The notes beneath the pieces were generated by a model. That model was not told where the DNA came from. It did no database searches and saw only the letters and a list, made by a program, of their open reading frames with translations. Shown here one piece after another: positions 17,565-27,110 of a stretch of 64,000 nt of DNA. The stretch comes from Marinobacter confluentis. Its GTDB lineage: Bacteria > Pseudomonadota > Gammaproteobacteria > Pseudomonadales > Oleiphilaceae. Each line of letters begins with the position of its first letter. Position 1 is the first letter of the stretch. The stretch covers positions 186,001 through 250,000 of the forward strand of contig NZ_SRPF01000004.1 in the NCBI RefSeq assembly GCF_004785685.1, given 5' to 3'. The position numbers and the translations under genes were made by a program.

Positions 17565-18266
17565 ATGAAACGTCATATCGTGCTAATCGAAGATGAACCG
17601 GCGATTCGGGAAAACTACCGGGATGCGTTCGAACGTCGGGGTTATCAGGTCTCCGCCTACGGCGACCGCAGCAGTGCCTACCAGGCCATGCGCACCCGGC
17701 TGCCGGATCTGGCCATTATCGATGTGGGCCTGGGCGACGAGCCGGAAGGTGGCTTTACCCTGTGTCAGGACCTGCGCCAGCTGTCCCCCACCCTGCCCAT
17801 CATCTTCCTGACCGCCAGGGACAGCGACATCGATTCGGTACACGGGCTACGCCTGGGGGCTGACGATTACGTCACCAAGGACATGAGCCTGGACCACCTG
17901 TTGGCACGGGTGACCGCCCTGCTCCGGCGGGCCGACGCCTGGGCCGAGGCGCTGAAGCAGCCGGACGAAGTACTGAATCGTGGCCGCCTGACATTGAACG
18001 TGGACCGCATGACCGCCCACTGGGACAACCAGGCCATCGAACTGACCGTCACCGAATTCTGGATGCTGCATTCCCTGGTGCAGCACCCCGGCCATGTGCG
18101 CAGCCGTGACCAGCTGATGGACGCCGCCAGCACTGTGCTGGACGACAACACCGTGACTTCCCACATCAAGCGCATTCGCCGGAAATTCCAGGGCGTGGAC
18201 AGTGATTTCGATGGCATTCACACCGCCTATGGCATGGGTTACCGCTGGAACGCCCATGAGGCCTGA
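17565..18266 (+). CDS. pdsR: Dedicated sortase system response regulator
   Basis: An OmpR-class DNA-binding regulator, 233 residues. The receiver has the acidic pair in LIEDEP, phospho-acceptor Asp in LAIIDVGLGDE and Lys in DDYVTKDMS (the usual KPF is KDM here); the C-terminal winged helix ends in SHIKRIRRKF...YGMGYRWN. The start is taken as the ATG opening MKRHIVLIEDEP, the usual N-terminus of this family, rather than an upstream ATG at 17529. It is divergent from the target and sortase genes and three bases before the kinase gene, which fits control of the sortase genes. Confidence 0.9.
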   Translation: MKRHIVLIEDEPAIRENYRDAFERRGYQVSAYGDRSSAYQAMRTRLPDLAIIDVGLGDEPEGGFTLCQDLRQLSPTLPIIFLTARDSDIDSVHGLRLGADDYVTKDMSLDHLLARVTALLRRADAWAEALKQPDEVLNRGRLTLNVDRMTAHWDNQAIELTVTEFWMLHSLVQHPGHVRSRDQLMDAASTVLDDNTVTSHIKRIRRKFQGVDSDFDGIHTAYGMGYRWNAHEA

Positions 18267-18269
18267 TTC

Positions 18270-20282
18270 GTGACCCTCAAGCGCCAGCTTTTTATCGCCA
18301 GCCTGCTGATGCTGATCATCCCCTGGGCAGGCCTGCAGTTTGTTCTGGAACTGGACACCGCCCTGCGCCAACAGGCAGCCACCGGGCTCGAGCAGCAGGC
18401 TGGCAAACTGGCCAACCTGATCGATAACCAGGCCAGCGTGCTGGACCGCCAACCGGCCCCCGGACCAGTGACCTATGCCCCGACCCTTAACCGCCCCCTG
18501 AATCTGGATGGCTTCGGTTATGACTGGCCCGACTATGACGAAGAGCATGACCACCAGCCCTGGCAGGGAACGGCAAGCCTACCCGGTGATGGCACCCTGA
18601 ACTGGCGGGTGGCCGTGCAGGGTGGAAATCTTTACCTGCTGGTCCGCATTTACAACCGCAGACAGCATATTTACGACCCCTCACGGCCAGGCCGGCCTTT
18701 CGATGAGCTGCAGATTTTTCTGGAACAAGAGCAAGGCGTTATCGAACGGCGCCTGCCCAGCACCGGCCGGGGCAATGTAAACGCCCTTATTCCCGGCCTG
18801 GACGGCGAACGGGACTACCGTATCCGCGGAAAATGGGAATCTGCGAGCAACGATGGCCACCAGCTGGAACTGCTTCTGCCTCGCCCCGACCAGGGCGCTG
18901 TCTTTGGCTTTCGCCTGACCGGCCCAAAGAATATCGGGACCGACCAGGCAGGGGAGGCAAATCCGGTGTTGTATGAATACACTCATTCCCGGCTGATCAG
19001 CCGTATTGCCTCACTGGAACAGACACTTGAACAGTTGATTGCCCCCGGCCAGAACGCCTGGATTCTGGAACCGGAAGGCTGGGTAATCGCCCGGCAGACC
19101 CAGCCGCCCACCCGGGAGATTCCCGACTTTGACAGCCTGACACCAGTGCAGATTCTCGAGCGCATCAGCCTGAATGGCCTGCGGGCACTGGTCAGAGCCT
19201 ACCAGCCTGACCCGGTTCTGATTCGCGACCAGGCGCGCCAGTTCGCGCCCGGTGACCTGCCCAGCCAGGGCCTGGTGCGACACGACAACGGCGACCTTTA
19301 TCTGCTGGCGACCGAACGCCTGGCCAATGGCCGCACATTGGTGCTTGAAGAATCCCTGGACCAGATGCTGACGCTCTCCGGCAGCACCCTGGGCTCGGTG
19401 ATCGCCCGCAGTTCGCTGCTGCTGGTAGGCCTGATGCTGGTGCTGCTTGGGTACGCCAGCTGGCTGTCCTGGCGCATTACCCGGCTGCAAAGAGCCGTCA
19501 GCGCCAGCATTGACGAAGACGGCCGCCTGCTGCGAACCCTGCCACCGGTCAAGGCCAAAGACGAGCTTGGCGACCTTTCACGCCAGTTCACCCACCTGAC
19601 TGAACGGCTACATGGCTACACCCACTACCTGGAAAGCTTTTCCCAACGCCTGTCCCACGAACTTAAAACCCCAATCGCTGTGGTGCGCTCGTCCCTGGAA
19701 AACCTGAGCCAGAGCACCCGCGAGGAAGACCGGGACAACTACCTGGCCCGGGCAAAAGCCGCCACCGACCGCCTGAGCCAGATACTGCATGGCATGAGCG
19801 AGGCCGCTCGCCTGGAACAGAGCCTGGACCACGCGGAAAAAGAAGCCTTTGATCTGGCGGATGTGTGCGCCCAGACCACCCAGGCTTACCAGAGCCTGGC
19901 CCCGGATTTCCGGGTTTGTTACCAGGGCCCGCAGGAAGGCGTTCGCTACAATGGTTCACCGGAGCTGCTGGTGCAGTTGCTGGACAAGCTGGTGGATAAC
20001 GCCCGGGACTTTACGCCGGAGAGCGGCCTGATCGAGGTCAGCCTGCGAAGGGATGGCAAATACCTTTTGCTGAGTGTGTTCAACGAAGGCTCGGCGCTGC
20101 CGGAAGAACTGGCCAAAGACATCTTCAGCCCATTCGTATCCGTTCGCTCCTCCAGCCACGAAGGCCATCTGGGCCAGGGACTGCTGATCGCCCGGCTGAT
20201 TGCCGAGCATCACGGCGGCAGAATTCAGGCGGCGAATGAAAACGGCGGTGTGCGGTTCACGGTTGCCCTACCTGAGTCTTAA
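18270..20282 (+). CDS. pdsS: Dedicated sortase system histidine kinase
   Basis: A 670-residue membrane sensor kinase starting at GTG three bases after pdsR. The first helix (about 7-24) leads into a large periplasmic region (about 30-375); the part at about 75-225 has CBM9/DOMON-like features (LDGFGYDW, GNLYLLVRIYN, FDELQIFLE, then a DYRIRGKW... LELLLP strand pair). A second helix (about 378-400), HAMP, HisKA with SHELKTPIAV (His near 461) and HATPase with LVDNARDF and GLLIARLIAEHHGG follow. It pairs with PdsR; the sensed ligand is unknown, possibly a saccharide (inference). Confidence 0.9.
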   Translation: MTLKRQLFIASLLMLIIPWAGLQFVLELDTALRQQAATGLEQQAGKLANLIDNQASVLDRQPAPGPVTYAPTLNRPLNLDGFGYDWPDYDEEHDHQPWQGTASLPGDGTLNWRVAVQGGNLYLLVRIYNRRQHIYDPSRPGRPFDELQIFLEQEQGVIERRLPSTGRGNVNALIPGLDGERDYRIRGKWESASNDGHQLELLLPRPDQGAVFGFRLTGPKNIGTDQAGEANPVLYEYTHSRLISRIASLEQTLEQLIAPGQNAWILEPEGWVIARQTQPPTREIPDFDSLTPVQILERISLNGLRALVRAYQPDPVLIRDQARQFAPGDLPSQGLVRHDNGDLYLLATERLANGRTLVLEESLDQMLTLSGSTLGSVIARSSLLLVGLMLVLLGYASWLSWRITRLQRAVSASIDEDGRLLRTLPPVKAKDELGDLSRQFTHLTERLHGYTHYLESFSQRLSHELKTPIAVVRSSLENLSQSTREEDRDNYLARAKAATDRLSQILHGMSEAARLEQSLDHAEKEAFDLADVCAQTTQAYQSLAPDFRVCYQGPQEGVRYNGSPELLVQLLDKLVDNARDFTPESGLIEVSLRRDGKYLLLSVFNEGSALPEELAKDIFSPFVSVRSSSHEGHLGQGLLIARLIAEHHGGRIQAANENGGVRFTVALPES

Positions 20283-20371
20283 ACCACAGGTCGTGTTTTC
20301 AGCAATGGCGTCAGCCGCTAAGGTTACCGTTACACGCTGCAAATCGCCCGCCGCGCCCCGAGGAAAGGACA

Positions 20372-21688
20372 TTGAACCCGCCACCGCTCAAGCTCGATTT
20401 TCACCCGCTTAGGGAATCGCTGTATAACGAACTCCACGCCCGGCCTTTTCAGGTTCTGCCCTGCCCGTCACAGGTATCCCATCTTGCGGTGCTGACCACA
20501 CCGGAGCAACGCAACGCGCAATTCCATCACTGGCAGGAACTGCACGCCCAGCTGGGCCAGCCCATTCCCCATCAGGATGACAGCTGCTTCGAGGCCACCT
20601 TCGGTGATCTGCGAATCCGCCGTGAACTGCACATGGAGTTTACCTCCTACACCTTCATCCATCTGGGTGCCTCACAAGGCCATCAGCCGTTCCAGCAGAC
20701 CGGCCTGGCGGGCCTTCCGGAGGGCTGGCTTGAGCGGCTGACTGGCACCGTGGTGGCGGCCTTCCATCTGGACCTGCAACCGGTTAATGCCAGTCAGGAA
20801 CCTGAGCCTGGCGCCATCCGCAGGCATTTTGACGGCGAGCGTCTGGTCGGCAGCCGGCCAGCAGAGGGCAAGGCCCAGGTCTGGAGCTCATTCAAGCTTC
20901 ATGGGGACGGATTCGGGCGCTTCATGATCATCAACAGCGGCCTGTCTGACAGCCAGCTGGGGCGGCTGACCCAGCGTTTGATGGAACTGGAAACCTATCG
21001 CCTGATGTCACTGCTAGCCCTTCCGGAAGCCCGGGACATGACGCCGGACCTGAACGAGATGGACCACACCCTGGCAAGGATCACCGATTCACTGACGGAC
21101 GACGCCACCGTGGACGAACAGAAAGTGCTTGCCCGTTTGACGGATATGGCTGCCCGCATCGAGGCTTTTCGAGCCCACTCCACCTTTCGTTTCTCCGCCA
21201 CCCGGGCCTATCATCAACTGGTATTGGCGCGACTGGCCGTGCTGCGGGAAGACGAGCTGTCTGGCCATCTGACCATTCGGGAATTCATGAACCGCCGACT
21301 GACCCCCGCGGTGGAAACCTGCGAATCCGTCAGCGAGCGGCTGGACGACCTGTCCCGCCGGGTAGGTCGGGCATCCGACATGATGCGGGCCCGGGTGGAA
21401 GTGGCGATTCAGAGCCAGAACCAGCAGCTATTGGCGTCCATGAACCAGCGCTCGAAAGTGCAGTTGATGATGCAGCATACGGTGGAAAGTTTTTCAGTGG
21501 TGGTGATTTCCTACTATCTGATCGCCCTAATGCGCATGGCCATGGACGTGGCACAAGAGGCGGGCTTCGACTTCAACAAGCCCCTGCTGCTGGGGCTGGC
21601 AATTCCCACCACTCTGGGGCTGGTTTATCTAACGGTGCGATCCATCCGCCAGCGGTTTCTGAAACTTGCCGAACGGGACCAGGGGTGA
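20372..21688 (+). CDS. DUF3422 family membrane protein
   Basis: A 438-residue protein matching the DUF3422 family: it opens with a conserved FHPLRESLYNELHARPF block and ends with two membrane helices (FSVVVISYYLIALMRMA and LLLGLAIPTTLGLVYLTV), separated by a short loop. The middle is alpha-helical with a coiled-coil stretch before the membrane hairpin. Start is TTG with a strong AGGAAAGGA upstream. The family is common in alpha- and gammaproteobacteria and has no established function. Confidence 0.85.
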   Translation: MNPPPLKLDFHPLRESLYNELHARPFQVLPCPSQVSHLAVLTTPEQRNAQFHHWQELHAQLGQPIPHQDDSCFEATFGDLRIRRELHMEFTSYTFIHLGASQGHQPFQQTGLAGLPEGWLERLTGTVVAAFHLDLQPVNASQEPEPGAIRRHFDGERLVGSRPAEGKAQVWSSFKLHGDGFGRFMIINSGLSDSQLGRLTQRLMELETYRLMSLLALPEARDMTPDLNEMDHTLARITDSLTDDATVDEQKVLARLTDMAARIEAFRAHSTFRFSATRAYHQLVLARLAVLREDELSGHLTIREFMNRRLTPAVETCESVSERLDDLSRRVGRASDMMRARVEVAIQSQNQQLLASMNQRSKVQLMMQHTVESFSVVVISYYLIALMRMAMDVAQEAGFDFNKPLLLGLAIPTTLGLVYLTVRSIRQRFLKLAERDQG

Positions 21689-21707
21689 TCAGCTCCCGGT
21701 CACAAAC

Positions 21708-22484
21708 CTAGCTGAAAGAACCCGCAAACTGACGATAGAACTGCTGGGCAGTACGCCCATTGCGAACCCCCTTGGCTGTGGCAAAGCGGACCGCCTCTTC
21801 ATGTAGCTTGGCTCGATCACGGACATCGGGAAACAGGGAATCTACCGTCTGCAGATAGGTGTCCTGGGGAAAGGGATAGAACGACAGCTGCAACCCGAAA
21901 CGGTCCGCCAGGGACACCTGCTCTTCAATGGCCTCGGCGGGATGCAGTTCGCCGTCCTTGACCTGGCTTTGCAGGTTATCGGACATGAATTCCGGCATCA
22001 GATGGCGGCGATTGGAGGTGGCATAGACCCGGACGTTCTCCGGCGGCAGTTCCAGCGAGCCTTCCAGAATACTTTTCAGCGCCTTGTAACCGGATTCACC
22101 CACATCAAAAGACAGGTCATCGCAGAAAATCACAAACCGAAACGGCAGGTCGCAGAGATCATCCACGATCTCCGGCAGCGTCACCAGGTCGTCCTTGTCC
22201 ACCTCGATCATCCGCAGGCCCTGATCTTTATAGCGGTTCAGCAACGCCTTGATCAGCGACGATTTACCCGTGCCACGAGAGCCCCACAGCAGAGCATTAT
22301 TGGAAGGCTGCCCGGCCAAGAAACGCTCGGTGTTTCGGGCCAGGGCATCCCGCTGGCGGTCAATGCCTTTCAGGCTGTCCCACTGCACCGGGTCAAGCCG
22401 GCGTATGGCCCGAAGGCCGAAACGATGACGACGCCAGACAGCTGCCGCAGTCGAGGCCCAGTTGATGGTTTCAGGTTCCGCCAT
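21708..22484 (-). CDS. DUF815-family AAA ATPase
   Basis: A 258-residue ATPase with Walker A GSRGTGKSSLIKALL, Walker B FVIFCDDLSF and sensor-like ATSNRRHLMPE. This set matches the DUF815 group of predicted P-loop ATPases, whose role is unknown. The ATG at 22484 (MAEPETINW) is chosen because the longer in-frame extension lies inside the upstream gene; the gap to that gene is then only four bases, so the two are probably one operon. Confidence 0.85.
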   Translation of the reverse strand: MAEPETINWASTAAAVWRRHRFGLRAIRRLDPVQWDSLKGIDRQRDALARNTERFLAGQPSNNALLWGSRGTGKSSLIKALLNRYKDQGLRMIEVDKDDLVTLPEIVDDLCDLPFRFVIFCDDLSFDVGESGYKALKSILEGSLELPPENVRVYATSNRRHLMPEFMSDNLQSQVKDGELHPAEAIEEQVSLADRFGLQLSFYPFPQDTYLQTVDSLFPDVRDRAKLHEEAVRFATAKGVRNGRTAQQFYRQFAGSFS

Positions 22485-22488
22485 GGCT

Positions 22489-23214
22489 TCAGCCCTCCGA
22501 CTTCGTTGCCAGGAAAACCGTGTTGGTGGATTCCCTGTTCTGGAAAGGATTGTAGAAAGACACCACCCTGGCTTCCACATCCACGAACAGCTCCCGCAGG
22601 GTGTCCATAAAAGGCTCATCCGGCGGATCGTTGGACCACATGGCGAAGACCCCGCCGTCCTTAAGGAAACGGGCCATCCTGCCCAGGCTTTCGGTGGTAT
22701 AAAAACTGGCGTTGGATTCGTTCAGCAGTGCACGGGGGGAGTGATCAATATCGAGAAGAATGGCGTCGAACAGGCGGCCCGGCGATTGCGTATCAAACCC
22801 GCCGCGTGACACCGCCAGATCAAAAAAACTGCCCAGCACATAGCGGCAGCGCGGGTCTGCGTTCAACACCTGGCCCAGGGGCACTTTTTCCTGCTCATGC
22901 CATTGAATCACCGCATCCAGAGCATCCACCACCAGCAGTTCATTCACCCGGTCATGGCGCAGCGCGGCGTCGGCGGTATAACCCAGGCCAAGGCCGCCCA
23001 CCACCACATCCAGTGACTCGCCGGCAGCCCGCTCAATACCCAGGTCCGCCAGGGCGACTTCCGCATCCACGAACATACTGGACATCAGGAACTCATCGCC
23101 CAGCTTTACCTCGAAAATATCCCGGTCACCCAGGGCCGGAATACGACGGCGCCGGAGGGTAATTTCCCCCAGCGCCGACGGCTGGCTGTCAATCTGCTCG
23201 AACATCAGTCCCAT
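22489..23214 (-). CDS. Spermidine-synthase-like methyltransferase-fold protein
   Basis: A 241-residue Rossmann-fold protein of the polyamine aminopropyltransferase/SpeE-like group. The cofactor loop reads VVVGGLGLGYTADAAL, with the following acidic residue in LLVVDALDAVIQW and the FDAILLDIDHSP motif that aligns with the catalytic Asp loop of spermidine synthases. The N-terminal beta domain is short, so it is more likely a spermidine-synthase-like protein of unknown substrate than a genuine SpeE. It is followed closely by the DUF815 ATPase gene. Confidence 0.75.
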   Translation of the reverse strand: MGLMFEQIDSQPSALGEITLRRRRIPALGDRDIFEVKLGDEFLMSSMFVDAEVALADLGIERAAGESLDVVVGGLGLGYTADAALRHDRVNELLVVDALDAVIQWHEQEKVPLGQVLNADPRCRYVLGSFFDLAVSRGGFDTQSPGRLFDAILLDIDHSPRALLNESNASFYTTESLGRMARFLKDGGVFAMWSNDPPDEPFMDTLRELFVDVEARVVSFYNPFQNRESTNTVFLATKSEG

Positions 23215-23263
23215 GGGGTTTCTCCGAATTTGCGTTCGGGGAGTTTAGCATGGGACCCGCTGA

Positions 23264-23842
23264 TCAGAACTGGAAGCGCACGCCTACGCGCCCGGTGTCG
23301 AAATCCGGGCCGTCATTGGAGATCTGGCCGTTGAAATCGTCCTCATCGATATCGACGTTGTAGCGGTTATATTCCGCGAAGGCCGTGAGCTGATGAGTTA
23401 CCCGGAAATCAACGCCGGCACCGACGAAGGGATTAACCTCGTCATAAGTCTCGCTTTCGTTGAACGCATCCACATCGAACGATGAGGCAAAGGCGCCGGC
23501 TTTGGCATAAATGCCAAAGGTGTCCGTCAACGGAAGGCGTGCGCGCAGGCCAAGGGAGGTGCCTTTCAGCTTGCCATCGACATCGTCGTCACCGAAGTTG
23601 CCGAAATCGATGTACTCCGCTTCCAGGGCAAAGAACTCGTTGAACTGATAACCCAGGCCAAGGCCGTACAGGTCGTTGTCGTCATCGAATTCGCCGCCGT
23701 GGGATTTATAGCCACCGTAACTACCGCTGATATAGACGCCGGAGCTATCCCGGGACGTATTGTCCTGCGCCCAGACTACAGGGGCCGCAAACATGGCTGA
23801 AGCCAGAACCGAAGCACAGGCGATACCAGATTTGTAAGTCAT
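23264..23842 (-). CDS. Outer-membrane beta-barrel protein
   Basis: A 192-residue OmpA/OmpW-like porin-fold protein with a signal peptide (CASVLASAMFAAPVVWAQ) and eight amphipathic strands (for example GVYISGSYGGYKS, LTAFAEYNRYNVDI), ending in the aromatic GVRFQF typical of barrel insertion. Loops are rich in Asp and Glu. The start at 23842 is preferred over an ATG nine bases upstream because AAGGA is eight bases before it and abuts the other. No ligand can be assigned. Confidence 0.8.
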   Translation of the reverse strand: MTYKSGIACASVLASAMFAAPVVWAQDNTSRDSSGVYISGSYGGYKSHGGEFDDDNDLYGLGLGYQFNEFFALEAEYIDFGNFGDDDVDGKLKGTSLGLRARLPLTDTFGIYAKAGAFASSFDVDAFNESETYDEVNPFVGAGVDFRVTHQLTAFAEYNRYNVDIDEDDFNGQISNDGPDFDTGRVGVRFQF

Positions 23843-24060
23843 AACATTCATCCTTGTAGGGTCGATCTACGGATCAACCGGCAAAGCTTTATGCCGATTA
23901 CCTGTTATCAGGCTAACGGCATACAGGGATAATGTTCATTAAATGAGCAATACCATCTGGTCATGTGTTTTTCATGCCACTGTGATTCATTCACCAATAC
24001 AAGAGTAACTTCTGGTTCAATCCGCTGTTCCAGCGCGTTTTTCTGATCCTCACGATGGCG

Positions 24061-24066
24061 TATAAT
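24061..24066 (+). promoter_or_regulatory. Candidate -10 box for hscC
   Basis: A consensus TATAAT at 24061-24066, 65 bases before the hscC start. The hexamer 17 bases upstream (TTTTTC) matches the -35 consensus poorly, so this is only a candidate. The 289-base gap between the barrel gene and hscC must also hold the promoter of the barrel gene, which I could not pick out. Confidence 0.35.
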
Positions 24067-24131
24067 TTCTTTCGGGCGAAACCATCGGAACCCCTGATCG
24101 CGACTACATCACCTAAGGACGGGTAATCACA

Positions 24132-25832
24132 ATGGCAGTAGTAGGCATTGACCTTGGCACCACCAACAGTCTGGTGAGTGTCTGGCAGGACGGCGCAAGC
24201 CGTGTCATTCCAAATTCCCTCGGCGAGCTGCTGACCCCATCAGTAGTCAGCGTTGATGACCGCGACATGGTTCTGGTCGGCCGCGCGGCCAAGGATCGGC
24301 TGGTATCCCACCCGCAACTGACGGCCTCCCAGTTCAAACGACTGATGGGCACCCAGGAGAAAGTTACCCTGGGGCGCCGCACATTTTCGCCAGAAGAACT
24401 TTCCGCGCTGGTTCTCAAACAGCTAGTGGCCGACGCCGAAAATCACCTTGGAGAGACAGTCGACGAAGCCATCATCAGTGTGCCCGCCTATTTCAACAAC
24501 AACCAGCGGACAGCCACCCTGCACGCTGCCCAGCTGGCGGGTCTGCATGTGGAGCGACTGATCAACGAACCCACCGCGGCCGCACTGGCCTACGGCATTC
24601 AGGAGGCCGAGGACGAACGCAACTTCATTGTAGTGGACCTGGGTGGCGGTACCCTGGATGTCTCCATTCTCGAAAAATTTGATGATCTGCTGGAAGTACA
24701 TGCCACCAGCGGTGACAGCTTCCTGGGGGGCGAAGATTTCACTTTCGCAATGGTCGGCGCGGTTTGCGAAAAACTTTCCATGGATATGCAGGCACTGCCC
24801 CCCGAGGAGCGGGCCCACCTGTATCGCCTATGCGACCAGGCCAAAAAAGCGCTGGGGGACCAGCCAGCAGTGGAAATTGCGGCCAAGCTGGGAGGCGCAG
24901 AACACCGGGTCCATTTCAGCCGGGAAGATTTCAGCCAATGCTCCGCAGAACTTCTGGAGCGCATCCGGGCTCCGCTGGAACGCGCGGTAAAGGACTCTGG
25001 CATGAACCGGAGTGAATTCCACGACGTGATCCTGGTAGGCGGCGCATCACGGATGCCACTGGTAAAAAACTTCGTTGTTCGGCTATTCGGGCGAATACCT
25101 TCCGCTACCATCGACCCAGACCTGGTCGTGGCCATGGGCGCGGCGGTACAAGCCGCCCTGAAAGAACGCAACCAGGCCCTGAAGGACACCGTACTGACCG
25201 ATGTCTGCCCTTTTTCCCTGGGCATCGAAACGGCCCAGAAGTCAGAACAGGGACATAGGGGAGGCTTCTTTGCCGTGCTTATTCCCCGTAACACGGTGGT
25301 TCCCGCCAGTCGTGTCGACACTTTCTGTACCACTGGTGATTACCAGACCTCTCTGAAAATCATGGTTTATCAAGGCGAACATCGACTGGTAAAGAACAAC
25401 GTTCACATCGGCGAACTCAGTGTCCGGGTACCCCGGGCGCCGGCCGGAAAGGAAGCCGCGGATGTCCGGTTTACCTATAACATCAACGGTCTGCTTGAGG
25501 TGCAGGTCGACGTGGTAAGCACCGGGGTAAGGGAAACTCTCGTCATCCAGAATACCAGTAATAACCTGGGCGATGCCGAATTGACGCAGTTGCTCGAGAA
25601 CATGCAAGCGCTCAAGTTCCACCCGCGGGAGGACAGTGCCAACATCGCCGTAATGAACGAAGCGGAGCGCATGTGGTCCGAGGCCCTTGGCGACGAGCGG
25701 GACTACATCGAGCAAATCGTTCGCTATCTGGAAAATGCCCTGGACTCCCAGGACCCTCAGCGCGCAGCGGAAGCCCGAAGCCTGGTCGCCGAAAAGCTGA
25801 ACGAACTCAAGGCCCAGAAAGGACGATGGTAA
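24132..25832 (+). CDS. hscC: Hsp70-family chaperone HscC
   Basis: A 566-residue Hsp70 of the HscC type: ATPase domain with GIDLGTTNSLVSVW at the start, VDLGGGTLDVSIL and VILVGGASRMPLVK, and a shortened C-terminal substrate domain compared with DnaK (~640 residues). HscC proteins work with dedicated J-domain partners rather than DnaJ; the next gene encodes such a protein and overlaps it by seven bases. In E. coli HscC has been linked to sigma-70 regulation and stress; its role here is not known. Confidence 0.93.
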   Translation: MAVVGIDLGTTNSLVSVWQDGASRVIPNSLGELLTPSVVSVDDRDMVLVGRAAKDRLVSHPQLTASQFKRLMGTQEKVTLGRRTFSPEELSALVLKQLVADAENHLGETVDEAIISVPAYFNNNQRTATLHAAQLAGLHVERLINEPTAAALAYGIQEAEDERNFIVVDLGGGTLDVSILEKFDDLLEVHATSGDSFLGGEDFTFAMVGAVCEKLSMDMQALPPEERAHLYRLCDQAKKALGDQPAVEIAAKLGGAEHRVHFSREDFSQCSAELLERIRAPLERAVKDSGMNRSEFHDVILVGGASRMPLVKNFVVRLFGRIPSATIDPDLVVAMGAAVQAALKERNQALKDTVLTDVCPFSLGIETAQKSEQGHRGGFFAVLIPRNTVVPASRVDTFCTTGDYQTSLKIMVYQGEHRLVKNNVHIGELSVRVPRAPAGKEAADVRFTYNINGLLEVQVDVVSTGVRETLVIQNTSNNLGDAELTQLLENMQALKFHPREDSANIAVMNEAERMWSEALGDERDYIEQIVRYLENALDSQDPQRAAEARSLVAEKLNELKAQKGRW

Positions 25833-27100
25833 ATCCCTGGCAGCTACTGGGCGTCGAGCCCGGCAGTGATCGCAAAACCATCAAGCGGGCCTATACCCGA
25901 CTGATCAAGGATGTTCATCCGGAGGAGCGTCCGGATGATTTCATGCAACTGCGTGAAGCCTATGAATGGGCGCTGAAAACACTGGAATCGCCGTCTACGC
26001 CAATGGTGTTTTCACCTGAGGATAAAACCGCCAGAACTGAGCCGCTGGATTTTTCCGGCTGGGGCAATGCATTCGATCATGAAACTGCGGATAACCGCGA
26101 AGCCTCTACTACCATCAGAGACTCCCGCCCGGAAAATGACCCCGGACCCGCTCCAAAAGCTGAGACCATTAACGATGACTTGGCTACCGAGGGTGACACG
26201 CGAAGTGCCTGGGACCAGCCACCGCCAATCCAGGTAGCGGATGACTTCGAGGATCGACAGCAGCAACTGAACCAGTTGATTCTCGCTATCTCACACCTGC
26301 TGGAGAACCTGGATCTGCGCAACAACCTGGCTCACTGGGAACCTTTGCTTACCGGGCCGGAGCTGGACGATTTCCAGTTAGCCTCGGCGGTCAGTCACTG
26401 GTTGCTCGCAGAAGTGGTTCGCATCCTGCAGTCCGGAAGTGACCAGTGCCCTCTGGAACCCGCACTGATCGCCCGACTCAACCACCGCTTTCACTGGCTT
26501 ACCGATCACAGGAATATACCGATCTCTGATGACAAGGCATTCCGGCTGAGCCTGTTAATAGAAGCGGCCGATCAGCAGCTTGCGGGCACCCGCGCCCGGT
26601 TCGGGTGGCGCTGGCTAGCCCATACGCTGCTTTCACTTTCGGGGCGAATTTCGCGGATCGAATGCCTGCTTGGACTGGCAACCCTCCTGGGTGCCGTACT
26701 GATGACCGCAGCATTGAGCGGCGGCATGCCAGGCTCGGACGGAAACATAGTGACTCTGATGACGACAGCACTACTGATGCTCTACTGCCTCATCTGTCTG
26801 ATGATCAAACGCACCAGGGATGTCGGCATCAACCCGGCGTTGGCCATCACGGTGGGTATAATCTTCCCGGCCGTCTGGATCTTCTACCTTCTGGGCGCCC
26901 CGAAGCACAACGAAAAAGTGAAAGACCCCCGCCTGAAATTCTCACCAGCCTACGAACGCGCCTATCGCGAGTACTTTGCGGCCCATCGAAAACGAGAACT
27001 GGTGGCAAGCCTGACCGAACGCTTTTCCCGCATACATTCAGGTGTTTACCTGACCATCGCCGTGCTTTGGATCGGCGGGTTCCTGTTACTAAAGGCCTGA
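25826..27100 (+). CDS. Membrane-anchored J-domain protein with DUF805 domain
   Basis: A 424-residue co-chaperone predicted to partner HscC. Residues 1-60 form a J domain (MVNPWQLLGVEPGSDRKTIK..., KDVHPEERPDDF, FMQLREAYEWAL) in which the signature HPD is HPE. A variable linker follows, then from about residue 255 a DUF805-like membrane domain with four helices and the IKRTRDVGINP motif between helices. The ATG at 25826 overlaps the hscC stop, indicating translational coupling. The layout would place HscC activity at the inner membrane (inference). Confidence 0.85.
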   Translation: MVNPWQLLGVEPGSDRKTIKRAYTRLIKDVHPEERPDDFMQLREAYEWALKTLESPSTPMVFSPEDKTARTEPLDFSGWGNAFDHETADNREASTTIRDSRPENDPGPAPKAETINDDLATEGDTRSAWDQPPPIQVADDFEDRQQQLNQLILAISHLLENLDLRNNLAHWEPLLTGPELDDFQLASAVSHWLLAEVVRILQSGSDQCPLEPALIARLNHRFHWLTDHRNIPISDDKAFRLSLLIEAADQQLAGTRARFGWRWLAHTLLSLSGRISRIECLLGLATLLGAVLMTAALSGGMPGSDGNIVTLMTTALLMLYCLICLMIKRTRDVGINPALAITVGIIFPAVWIFYLLGAPKHNEKVKDPRLKFSPAYERAYREYFAAHRKRELVASLTERFSRIHSGVYLTIAVLWIGGFLLLKA

Positions 27101-27110
27101 TCCCTCGCTG

